A stretch of 64,000 nt of DNA from Chamaecrista fasciculata (lineage: Eukaryota > Streptophyta > Magnoliopsida > Fabales > Fabaceae). The notes under the pieces are model-generated. The model had not been told where the DNA came from and ran no database searches. It saw only the letters and a list, made by a program, of their open reading frames with translations. Positions 21,837 through 32,600 of this stretch are shown here, in pieces; the first letter of the stretch is position 1, and every line of letters starts with the position of its first letter. The DNA lies in assembly GCA_003254925.1 (NCBI GenBank), contig QANZ01004938.1, positions 113,680 to 177,679 on the forward strand. The letters are read 5' to 3'. A program made the translations under genes and the position numbers.

Positions 21837-24201
21837 GTGCAGAAAAAGCAAGCACGTCATCCATCAGGAGTTAAAAACTTGAAATATTTGCGGGAACCGC
21901 AGAGTAGAAACAACCAATGAGGGGTTGAAACGTTGAATTCAAACTTTCCATGCATCTTGTATCGATCTTGTACGTAGGTTTCATTGTGTAACAAGGTCAA
22001 ATTAAGCTCTAGTATTATAAATTATAAATTACCTTCCAAGAGTGAAAGCAACTCGCTCGCTCTTGTTTGTCTATATGCCTATTTGATACCACCAATTAGG
22101 CTTTGCGATTTTTTTATTCTTTCTTGAATGAAGAACACTATTGTGATTTCCATAATACATAATTCATGTATGTTGTTTATTTAGAGTGAACAGTACCCTG
22201 ACACAGCCTTATAATTTGAATTATTTTTTAAAAATATTCCAGACTTGAAAGTTGAAACGAACGTAGTACATAATGTTTACAATTAGCTAAAAAGAAGTAT
22301 AGCTCCGATTCTGGTAAATAAAGCATTTTTGAATACGCAAGAGTTGGAACCGGAAACGATAGAAATGGATTCTCTAGAGTTCTTTTCTCTATATTTTTTA
22401 TAGAGTATAAGAGAGAAAGGAAGAGAAAATTTGGTTTTTATATATTTTTATTTCATGGAATCCATATTTTTACTCTAACTCTACAAGAAATGTATGGAAA
22501 GGAATTTTAGAGGATCCAAACCCGGAAACGACACAAGAAGCCTGGGATGACTGATGAGGTTGAGGAACGTGGTATTCAGACGAGAGGGTCGTACATTCGG
22601 ATAACTGAAAATACTAGCAACGGAATTTTAGTTTTCAGGATTTTAATTAATTTTAATTTCTAATTTCAGTTAAAAATTAATTATTTATTTTTTTAATTTA
22701 AAATATTTAACTTTCAAATAAAAAGAAGAGATCCCAATGGCCAATATATAGAGTTCGAATTTCATAACTAAATTGGACGTATTTTCTGATTCTTATGAAA
22801 AATTATGTTTTAAAACAAAAAACTAAAAAACATAATTTAATGCTTAAATAGATGTTTAATTTTTTTAATTTAAAAAAATTTTATAAGTGAGTATTTTATT
22901 ACAATCATTATTATCAAACAAATTATAATATATTTGATACAAGTACAACAATGCCAAGTCGCCATGTGCAGTTGTACACTCCATTTGCTAGAGAGCCATT
23001 AGCTCATGACAAGTGTTTTTTATTTGGGGATTATGGTCATCAAGAGATTTTATTAGCTAAGGGGTGTCTCGTATTTACTAGCAAATCTCACATCACTTAA
23101 ATAAATGCGAGTCAAGTACACCAAGAATGGGGAAATCCATCTAACCATGTAAATTATAATGCGCTACTCTGTTAATGTATAAGCTAATTAATAATCAATT
23201 AATTACGTGTATTGATGAACTCGGCAGTAGAAAAAATTCAGTATCTTTATTGAGCAAACATTTCTCAATTCAATATTCACCTCCGTAACTCAACCCGTTT
23301 TAGAGCGACAAAATGAATTAACTCTAACTAAGCATATTCAAATAAATCCCATCAGTTAAAAAAGTTGTAGGAAATTCGAAGTTTATATCTAAAAGAAAAT
23401 ATTATTATCGTTCTAGTTTTCTTAACAATAATTTCGGTTAAAGATGTTCATGAAGAGTTTGTTCGAATTAATTAGCTTTTTTTACTCTTTAGGTTATTAC
23501 TTTTGTTTCCCCATTTTATCGTTAAAAACTATATAACGGTAAGTGATTTCACAAAATTTCATTTTCAGGACACAGATCTAATCCTTGTTTTATTATTTTT
23601 TTCCGACCTTTTGTCAGTTTTCCAGGCAAAAAAAACTTGGTAAATCTATTCATGTAATGATAATCTCGAAAGTGTATTTTATACTCAAAATTCTATTTTC
23701 CTCACCCTCTTTAGTTAATGCAAGCCTTTCATCTCATTCATCTCTTATCCTTCTATTCATTTATTACATTTTCCAATATCCTAAAACAGTAGTGATTCCC
23801 TTTCATAATTCCTGAAAAATTACCTTTTTCTTCGACAAAATTTTCTGCTGTTGCCATAGATCTACTTGCTACCAATGCCCTCATTCTGAAGGACTCTGTT
23901 CTTTTGTTTCTAGTTTCAACTCCTAACTTAACCCCTTTTGCTGTGTTCATGTGCTGTTTATCATCTTCGTCCCGATGCGACTGTTATCGCGGTCGTTGTC
24001 GGAGTTGTGTTTATTGTTGTAGTTATACAAGTTAACGGACCTACCTTTTAATTTTCTGGGAATCTGAGTCTCCAAAAAAAGAAAAATAACTCGAGTCTCA
24101 GTTTCTGGTAAATTTATACCTTCGTAGCTAGGGTTTTGCTTTTCTCGAGTTCTTCACTCTAGCTCGAGATTGTACAAATTTTCTGTATTATTACTCTCGT
24201 T
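21837..24201. other. Intergenic between CCR-like and CCCH genes
   Basis: It holds the 3' flank of the CCR-like gene, a small MITE (22360-22521), AT-rich sequence and, from about 23950, the likely promoter and leader of the CCCH gene. No further gene seen. Confidence 0.5.
22360..22521. mobile_element. Small MITE with 10-bp direct repeat flanks
   Basis: CCGGAAACGA stands on both sides (22350-22359 and 22522-22531). The ends are loosely inverted (left tggattctctagag, right ctctaaaattcc preceded by gtttggatc on the opposite strand). The 162-bp body has no coding content. A 10-bp duplication suits a MULE-type MITE, but the TIRs are poor, so the class is tentative. Confidence 0.5.
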
Positions 24202-27200
24202 ATGGATTATGGTCGAGATGGAAACGTCGTCCAGATAATCACCGGCGGTGGAAATGAAAACTGGTCCGGCGACCAGGCCGTTTGGGCGACGGAAGAGGAT
24301 TACCAATTTTGGAACAACGGCGACGCCGACACTCCCACGAACTCGAATTACGATCAGAGGCAGTCCCAATCGCGCTCGGGAAGCGAGCCCCCGAACAAAA
24401 AATCGAGGAATTCTCAGGATGCGACTTCGTCGAATAATCGGTCCAAGGCCATCGGGAAGATGTTCTTCAAGACGAAGCTGTGTTGCAAATTCCGCGCCGG
24501 GACATGCCCGTACATCACAAACTGCAATTTCGCCCACAGTATCGAAGAGCTTCGCCGGCCGCCGCCGAATTGGCAGGAAATCGTGGCTGCTCACGAAGAG
24601 GAGAAGTCGATAATGTCGGAGCCGAGGGAGGAGTTCCAGATTCCGTCCGTTGTGTCGTCGGCGTTTTCAGGGGAGATGCAGAGGGCGTATAAAGGTCGAC
24701 ATTGCAAGAAATTTTACACGGAAGAAGGGTGTCCTTATGGGGAGAATTGTACATTTCTTCATGATGAGCAATCAAGGAATCGAGAGAGTGTGGCTATAAG
24801 TTTAGGACCCGGTGGGTATGGTGGTGCTGGGAGCGGCGGATCCAATTCCAAGCCATCAAATTGGAAAACAAGGATTTGCAATAAGTGGGAGATGACTGGG
24901 TATTGCCCTTTTGGAAATAAATGCCATTTTGCTCATGGTGCTGCAGGTATGGTTCTTTTACCTTTCTCTTGTTGATATACTTTTACATGAAGGAAGATGA
25001 ACTTTTTGAGTTGTTTCTCTAAATGTGCTACATTCTCGGATGGATTTTCTGGGAACTTAAGAGAACTGCATCTTCATTTTTAATCAAGTGACGACTTGGA
25101 ATAATGATACCTTTAGGATGATGATAATTGAGGGGATCACATTAATCTGACATGAATTGCGCTGGAATCAGTAATTTATAAATAGCGTGTGGCTGTTACC
25201 TCTTAGTAGGAGGTACTTTTGTAGCCTCTTTGCTACTGAGGGTATGAGGTGGCTTTTGGATTATCTAATACATGTCCGTCATATACTTTTCCGTTTCTCA
25301 TAGTTATGACTCTCAGACAACCATCAATGCCTCTTCCCAAAAAAATGTCCGTTATGTCTGATACTCTGATACCAAGAGCTGTAATCACATGTTAAAAATA
25401 TGGCTTTCATTAAGCTAACCAGTGAAGCATTCATATAATCTGAAAAAAAAGGGTTCTTATTTATTGCATAGTGAAAAGGCATTACAAGGATTTGAAATCT
25501 ATTGACAGAATAACTTTAATATGGGGCAGGGAATTTTCTATTTAATTTCTTTCAATATATTCTTCATTGAAAGAGAGATGATGTTCAGGGTTATTTTATT
25601 ATGACATACCTGTCATTGGGGCTTTATGGTTTATTTGTCGGTGATTTAGGATTTCAGAATTCATTAGTTCTGGTTTGTTGATATCTCATTCCTAGTTGTA
25701 GTTGTTATATTTATCTTTGATTTTTTTTCTCATTCCTAGTTGTAGTCATTATATTTATCTTTGATTTTGTTCGCTTGATTGTTTAAATTAGGTTTTTCAT
25801 CTTAGTACAATTATGGTAGTTTGAGCACCTTTATGAGGCATATTTTGTCTTAGCCTCTTAGGTATTGCAGCTTTGTCGTTGAGTTTGAATAAAAATTTCC
25901 CTGAGTATTTGATATTGTTGTTGAGTTTCCTAGCTCTGTTCTTCATACTCTCACTCTTATTCTCTGCCTTCTATTCTTCAACACCAAAATTTCATTTATC
26001 TGATGCAAGGCATTTCAGCATGAGCTTGAATACGTGAGAAAGAGAGTAGATAAAAGTGTAGCTTGTTACTTTCTGTTGTTGGGGGCTTTGTACAAAAAAG
26101 AGGGTAGCTTACATTAGATGGCATAAATCATGCTTACACTGATTTTAGGGAACTTCATTCTGTACAGTGGAAGCCACAATGAAGGAAGCTTCTTTGGAAG
26201 ATGGACATGCTTAGAATCTGTCCTTTGAAGAATGAAATAGGGCGGACCTGGCTAAGAAAATTCTGCTTTGATTAAGTAGTCAAACACTGAGTTCTCTTCT
26301 GCTTAAAAAAATTAGCATCTTAACTCCTAAGATACATGATATGCTTCAGATAACTACAATCTAATTTTAAAAAACAAGATATGAAGAAAATCAAATTTTC
26401 TTAGCAGCCGCTATGTCGCCTTAACATATAAAGGAACAACAAAATTTGGTTAAAGAAACATGCATTATCTTCCAAAACCAATGGAAATGAGGGGAGACAA
26501 ATGTTTTACATTGTAGTAAACTGCATATCATAGTTAAATTCTGCTACATCATTTTAAATGAACAAAAAAGGGCATGACATCATCAACCTGAAGCAAAAGA
26601 AAAGATTGTATCCAACAAGCTGGAGTTAATGTATTTAGAGAAGTTTCTTTAATTTATTGATTTTGGTGATTTGTTTGTTATAATACCTCGGTTTCTCATA
26701 GAGAAGGAAACTGGCTGTGGATTTAATGGCTAAACTGGGACATGCACCACCAGCTGGGGTATGCATGGTTTCACACAGCCCACTCATGGTAGTGGCCTTG
26801 TGGGAAAATCCTAACTGAAGACCTGATGGTTGTTCTGTTCCTTGGTTCTCCATTTCTAGCCTAAAAAAATAGAAAAGAAATGGCGTTTTTCTCTTTTCAA
26901 TTTATCATCCTTTACTTTTCTACGGGGCTGTGTCTGTGTGATACCCTTCTAATGAAATCATTTAGAGATTGGAGAGTTTAGTGTTTAACAAGACCTATGA
27001 TAATTGTCTAATTCATTCTCAGGTTATTATTAGTGTTGCGTATAATAAATATACAAATTCTCTTATTTGAGGCTTTGATTCCTGTAGATGCTATTGCTAG
27101 TCATCATTTAAAACACATGATCGGGCGGCTGCACATTCTACCTATTGTTCCCTTCTAAATGCTTTTCTCGCATCATTCATTTATTCCAATATCTGCCTAA

Positions 27201-27511
27201 TGTTTTCATTCTTCATCTTTATCTCAGAATTGCACCGGTATGGAGGGGGTCCTATGGACTCAGAAAATAGAGACACTGGTACTACTGCTACTCCTGATAC
27301 AAAGCAAGGAGGGGTACCTTCAAAAGCTTCTGCTGATAATGTGGTTGCATCAGTTACTCCAGTTGCTCATTCTGATGTTTATCATATTGGAGTTCCTTCT
27401 CAAAGGCCTTCCATTGTGATTCAGAGGCCAGGTCAGAGAGCTCATCAGAAGTGGAAGGGTCCTGATAAAATTAGTAGGATATATGGTGATTGGATTGATG
27501 ACTTGGAATAA
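24202..27511 (+). CDS. Triple CCCH zinc-finger protein
   Basis: Two exons, 24202-24946 and 27228-27511, encode 342 residues. After a disordered, polar N-terminus (1-85) come three CCCH fingers: about 95-112 (C-x7/6-C-x5-C-x3-H), 168-187 and 226-245 (both C-x8-C-x5-C-x3-H). Between fingers 1 and 2 is the conserved RRPPPNWQEIVAAHEEE segment. The C-terminus ends WKGPDKISRIYGDWIDDLE. This architecture matches the Arabidopsis At3g19360 (C3H39) group of RNA-binding CCCH proteins. Binding of AU-rich or other RNA is inferred from family. The ATG at 24202 is the first in frame after a leader rich in TCTCG. The single 2.3-kb intron starts GCAG|GTATGG. Confidence 0.92.
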
Positions 27512-28133
27512 ATTAGGGTGTTCCATTTTTGCTAATGAAGAAAATGGCTGATTAGGACTCGTCACTATAATACCGTGTATCACCTTTGAAACTATGTAAT
27601 TTCCTCGGGATGTGATCTCATCATATGATCATATTCATATGCATGATGTATCTTTATGGTTTTCTTTTGCAGATGATACTGTTTCTTTTTCTGAATTTGA
27701 TACTTTTTTTTAGCGATAGGATTCTTGCATTTTGCACCAGATTATATGCCTCTCGTGGTTTTTCTTCCTATTTATTTCCAGCTGGTTGAACTTCAAAGGC
27801 AGAGTTCGTCGCTTGAACTTTATTTCGGTGTTGAGGTGACCTGGATAAATAGAAGATCTACTGTGGGAAATTGTGAAATACTGAAACATCATTAAAATTA
27901 TAAGGCTTAAGTGCACTTTTGGTCTCATAACTATGACAAAGGTTTCATTTTGGTCCCATAACTTTTTTTGTTGCAATTTTGGTCCCATAACTATGACAAA
28001 GGTTTCATTTTNGGGAAATTGTGAAATACTGAAACATCATTAAAATTATAATCACTTGAACTTTTATTATCTTTTCCAAGTATTATCTTAACAGCGTTAT
28101 ATTACAATCTTTTATATGTTTCAGTGAAGCATA
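27512..28133. other. 3' flank of CCCH gene with repeat end
   Basis: It holds the probable 3'UTR of the CCCH gene and then the broken TE end at 27904-28011. No gene. Confidence 0.5.
27904..28011. mobile_element. Left end of a fold-back element, cut by contig junction
   Basis: From GGCTTAAGTGCACTTTTGG at 27904 the sequence repeats 'ataactatgacaaaggtttcatttt' twice and ends at the single N (28012). After the N, the sequence that preceded the element (gggaaattgtgaaatactg, 27865) is repeated and then runs on without the element. This looks like one haplotype with and one without the insertion. Confidence 0.6.
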
Positions 28134-28708
28134 ATCTTTTATGGCCAAAGTCCTATTTTGGTCCCTTTGTTATGCTCATTGTTCCAAATAGGTCCCTCAG
28201 TTATTTTTCGTTCCATATTGGTCCCTCAGTTATCCAAAACTTGTCAAAGTTGGTCCATCTAACGTTTTCCATCCATTTTTCCGTTAAAAAAATAGGAAAA
28301 ATAAGCTTTCATCCCCAAAAGTTTTATTTTCTTATATGGCCAAAGTCCTATTTTGGTCCCCCAGTTATGTTTCTTGTTCCAAATAGGTCCCCCAGTTATT
28401 TTTTGTTCCATATTGGTCCCCCAGTTATGCAAAACTTGAAAAAGTTGGTCTCTCTAACGTTTTCCATCCATTTTTCCGTTAAAAAAGAGGAAAAATAAAC
28501 TTTCATCCCCAAAAGTTTTATTTTCTTATATTAAGGTCCTTTTCTTTTTATACAAAACATAAGAAAATGAAGTAAATTAAGATTTTAAGTGAATTTACCC
28601 AAAAACACAAAATAAATCTCTCTCTCTCTGATTCCCCCTCTCTCTCGATTCCCTCTCTCTCTCTCTCTCTTTCACGAAACCGCCGAGACACACGACGACG
28701 ACGGCGAA

Positions 28709-28872
28709 GTCATTCACGCTTCTTCCGTCGCCGTCCTCTTCCTCCCACTTCGAGTTCTCCAGCTCCGCCGTCTCCCCCCGCAAATCCGCCTCCTCCGTCG
28801 CCGCCGACGACCTCTTCTACAACGGCCAGCTCTTACCTCTCCATCTCTCCCCTCGCATCAACATGCTCTGAA
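28709..28872 (+). pseudogene. Captured fragment resembling a membrane-associated kinase regulator
   Basis: On the plus strand a frame starting near 28709 reads SSSSHFEFSSSAVSP, then RKSASSVAADDLFYNGQ, then LLPLHLSPRINML and stops at a TGA. The order FEF..SPRKS..ADDLFYNGQLLPLHLSPR is typical of plant MAKR/BKI1-like and related unnamed proteins, where an arginine followed by TLL usually comes next. Here CTC TGA ACC CTC fits a CGA-to-TGA change. It is therefore a fragment with a premature stop, without a start codon, inside the Pack-MULE. The precise parent family is inferred from memory of the motif. Confidence 0.6.
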
Positions 28873-28893
28873 CCCTCCTCTCCTCCTCCTCCG

Positions 28894-28979
28894 NNNNNNN
28901 NNNNNNNNNNNNNNNNNNNNNNNNNNNNNNNNNNNNNNNNNNNNNNNNNNNNNNNNNNNNNNNNNNNNNNNNNNNNNNN
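28894..28979. other. Assembly gap (86 N)
   Basis: Unsequenced part of the Pack-MULE interior, between the captured coding fragment and a (GA)n tract. Confidence 1.
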
Positions 28980-29010
<31 letters not shown>

Positions 29011-29644
29011 GTTTGAGAGGGAGAGAAAATTTTGTGTTTTTGGGCAAATTCACTTAAAATTTTAATTTATTTTCTTTTCTTACGGTTTAATCATATTATA
29101 AAAAGAAAATGACCTTAATATAAGAAAATAAAACTTTTGGGGATGAAAGCTTGTTTTTCCTATTTTTTTAACGGAAAAATGGATGGAAAACGTTAGAGGG
29201 ACCAACTTTGACAAGTTTTGAATAACTGAGGGACCAATATGGAACAAAAAATAACTGAGGGACCTATTTGGAACAATGAGCATAACAGAAGGACTAAAAT
29301 AGGACTTTGGCCATCTTTTATTGAAAAAATTCAAGAAGTCTAAAATTCAAATATATTTGGACTTATTTGTAGTTCATTTTGGCCCATTACAAGGAGACAT
29401 AGATTATTAGTGAACGGTGCGTTTTAGTTTATTGGACTTGTGCTTTTCCTTTCTTCCATCCTCAGTCTTCACGCACAGAAAGCACATCGTTCTTGGAGAC
29501 TCAAGCAGCGACGACGGCCAATAGCGAAGATCCGGTGTTCAAGTTCGACGCTGCGATTTGTGTCATACCTTCTTCGTTCGTCCAAAGCTGAGACTTACAT
29601 TTGCTGTCTCTGCGCATTTTCGCCTAATCTATCACCCATTCTCG

Positions 29645-32600
29645 ATGGATTCTCTTCCGAAACCTTTTCTCTCCCATAAGCGTCTCAAAGAGGAGTTACT
29701 ATCATTCCCCCTTCCTCTCCTTTCTTCAATGTATTTTATGGTTTGTCATTTTTGACTCTTTTCTTTTTTATGTTAATCATCCAGGTTTGTGAGCAATTTG
29801 AGTGGATCCTCTATGCTGGAAATAGCAGCTCTTACATTGACAATTCCTGTGAGTCTCCCTGGATTGAATGTCACTCTTGTTTATACCAACTAAGATCTTA
29901 TATATTTCTCATTGGGATTTCAGTTATTGGCTGTTCTTCGACACTCAAGCATCTCCAATTCCATAACCGGTCAGTCCCGACAGCTTTTAGATTAATGAAT
30001 TTGAGGTTTACATATCTCATTATTGTGGATTTGTTATTCTCAGTTGCTTCTGTCTTTTCTGTGTTGGCAATTCATTGATACTCAGGATTCTAGTTATGCC
30101 CAATTGCTATATGCCATTTAGTTATGCATAAGGCTTTAATAATATGATCGATATGCTAACATCTGCTCCGTAGTTCGATTGTTTGCCCCAATTGAAGCTC
30201 ACTTGGCAGGAAGCACCATACATGGTGCAGATAGCATATGATTATTTGATTTTCTTTTTCTTTTTCACCGTAGGTGCCTTGCAGAAGAAAAACGATGATG
30301 CAGTTGCCGAGTCTAGGAGTTTAAAAACATACTTAGCTACCTTGTTTTTGGATTATATTGTCATTATTATTCCTGTTCTCATGTTTGGCACAGTAAGTGT
30401 TCATCTCTAGCATCATTTTTTTTGCTTAGAAATAGAAAATGTCTGCTCAAACTCAACTTTAAATCTTTAGTGATATCAAGGCTTTGAATGTTAACAATTC
30501 CTTTTATTTATGGTAAAAGTTGCTTTTTAAAATGTGTTTGCTTTTGTGAATAAAATTTTACTTTTGATAGAAGGGTGCCTGTAATTTCTTGCTCATCTAA
30601 TTCACTTGCCCGTTCACTCTCCCTTCCTCTGTTTGCGGGTGTGTTTAAAAGGAGCAAAAATTTGAATTTTTGTTTTCTTGGTTTCTGAGCAAGAACTCCG
30701 TTACAGGTACTGGCAGATTCCACCTATATGGGGTCAATCTTGATTGCACTTTGTACATTAACTTATATTTCTTTTAAAAGGTAATTATGTGAATTTATTT
30801 TGCCAAACCTCTGAAGGACAGAGCTTTTTATAATTTATCTTATTGCTGAAAATTTCAAGTGAGCTTGATTCTAAACCAAATCCTGATTGATTTTCCATGC
30901 TCTCAGATACAAATTTGGTGGCTCTTCTCTTTCGTTTGAAGGAGATTCTAATTCTCTTCGGGCATACATTTCGTCATACCGGTTCATTGTGGTATGTAGT
31001 GCTACTATTCCGTTATACTGATTATACTTTTTTTTATTTTTACATTTACAGTTATGATTGTTGCAGATGATTATAACATGTGGGTGTATTTTGGCTGTTG
31101 ACTTTAAAATTTTTCCCAGAAGACTTGCAAAGACTGAAACTTACGGAACTAGTTTGGTAAGATTTTTTAAGAAAGTAGCTATTTTGTTTTGTTTCCCAGC
31201 TATAAATGGATAAATGAGTTACTGATTACTGATTGCACTTGAATCAATATCGTATGACAGTTCCAAATATGGAAAAACATCCCCAAAATGCTGTAAAGGA
31301 CATGTCTTGCTAAATGTTTTGTTAACTTCCTAATTCAAGGCTTTCCCTATAGAAGAAGCTATTGATTAACAAAAAATTGAAGTAACTTTGTGAGCCATTG
31401 TTGTATTGGTTTGAACTTAAAACATAATGCCTTCAGCACGAATTTCCATCCATGCAGAGCTTCTTGTTCTTTTGGAACTTTTGTTTGTCTGACTTGTGAA
31501 TTCATTGGAGGGTCCTTTTATGCTAATGTATTTCTTGTTTACTCCTTTGTGCTTTTGGTGTTGACTGAAAAGTGTTCCTTATACTCCACTCTACTCTTCA
31601 TCTTTAAATAAGTTTTAATTTATCAAATAAGTTTATGGTGAAATAGGTTGTACACAAGTATGGTTTTCTAGTATGAGGAAGGATAACAACGGGCTATAAA
31701 AACGCGAAAAAAATGCAGTGAAAACGAAATGAGAATTTTGATTCAATTGATAAATCATTTTATTCATGGATTATGACTATGTGAAGAAACTTAAAATTTA
31801 ACTTGACAATGTTGATGACAAGTAGTAAGCTTGACAATTTCATTATGCCATTGACCTTGAGATTACTTTTGTATGTCAGATGGATCTTGGAGTTGGATCA
31901 TTTGTAGTAGTAAACGCATTGGTTTCTCGGCAAGCACGGAATATCACGTCAACGTTAGTAATCAGACTTTTCTCTATATATGATCCGTAGCCTTCACTTT
32001 GTCTGTTAATTTATAAAGTGGACTCAGAAAATGTTTTTATGTTAGTTCTGTAAGATACAAGAATACATATTTTCATGGTTATCATAACTTTTTAGGTGTT
32101 CCAACCGAAACAATTGGAGGGCTTAAGTGACAAGCTGATACAATGGGCAAAGAGGCAATGAGTATAACATGCCCATGCTGATAGGATTTTGCATTTGTTT
32201 TTATACCTTTCCCCACTGGCTTCATCTGCTTCATTGAATTGCTTTATTAATTTTTACTTTGAACTACCGAACTGCTAGAGAAACGAGATTAGGGATTATT
32301 AAGGACATGCGAAATTCTACACTATTTTACTTGTTTGACTGATGAAACCTAACCTAAAATTCCATGTTCTAAACTCCTTATAATTATTATAATTGACTTA
32401 AGAGAAGGTAGATGGAGAAGAAAAAGGTAATGGAAACTTACAAGCCAAGTTGTTTCCAACTTTCCCTGGTGTTCTGCCATAGCAAAATCACTTCACTATA
32501 TTTGTGTTTCAAATTTGTCACAATTTGCTTGGCTCTCATTTTCCATAGAGTATCTATTGATGACAAAAACTCAACATAATTTCTAAAATGAAATATGCTG

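Larger units (their letters stand above)
28143..29312. mobile_element. Pack-MULE with captured gene fragment and duplicated left terminus
   Basis: Both ends start GGCCAAAGTCCTATTTT and are flanked by ATCTTTTAT (28134-28142 and 29313-29321), a perfect 9-bp duplication. The right TIR (about 29040-29312) matches the left arm over more than 250 bp. The left arm carries its outer 195 bp twice in tandem (28143-28337 and 28338-28530). The interior, 28675-28893, is GC-rich and codes for a recognisable protein fragment; an 86-N gap (28894-28979) and GA repeats follow. No transposase. The element ends 333 bp before the PIGW start codon. Confidence 0.9.

Noticed and set aside
28124..28498. Plus-strand frame of 124 codons with internal repeats
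   Set aside because: It translates the tandem MULE terminus; the peptide repeats only reflect the DNA repeats.
27904..29312. One large element from 27904 to 29312
   Set aside because: The ends at 27904 and 28143 have different sequences, and only 28143-29312 has matching TIRs and a 9-bp duplication.
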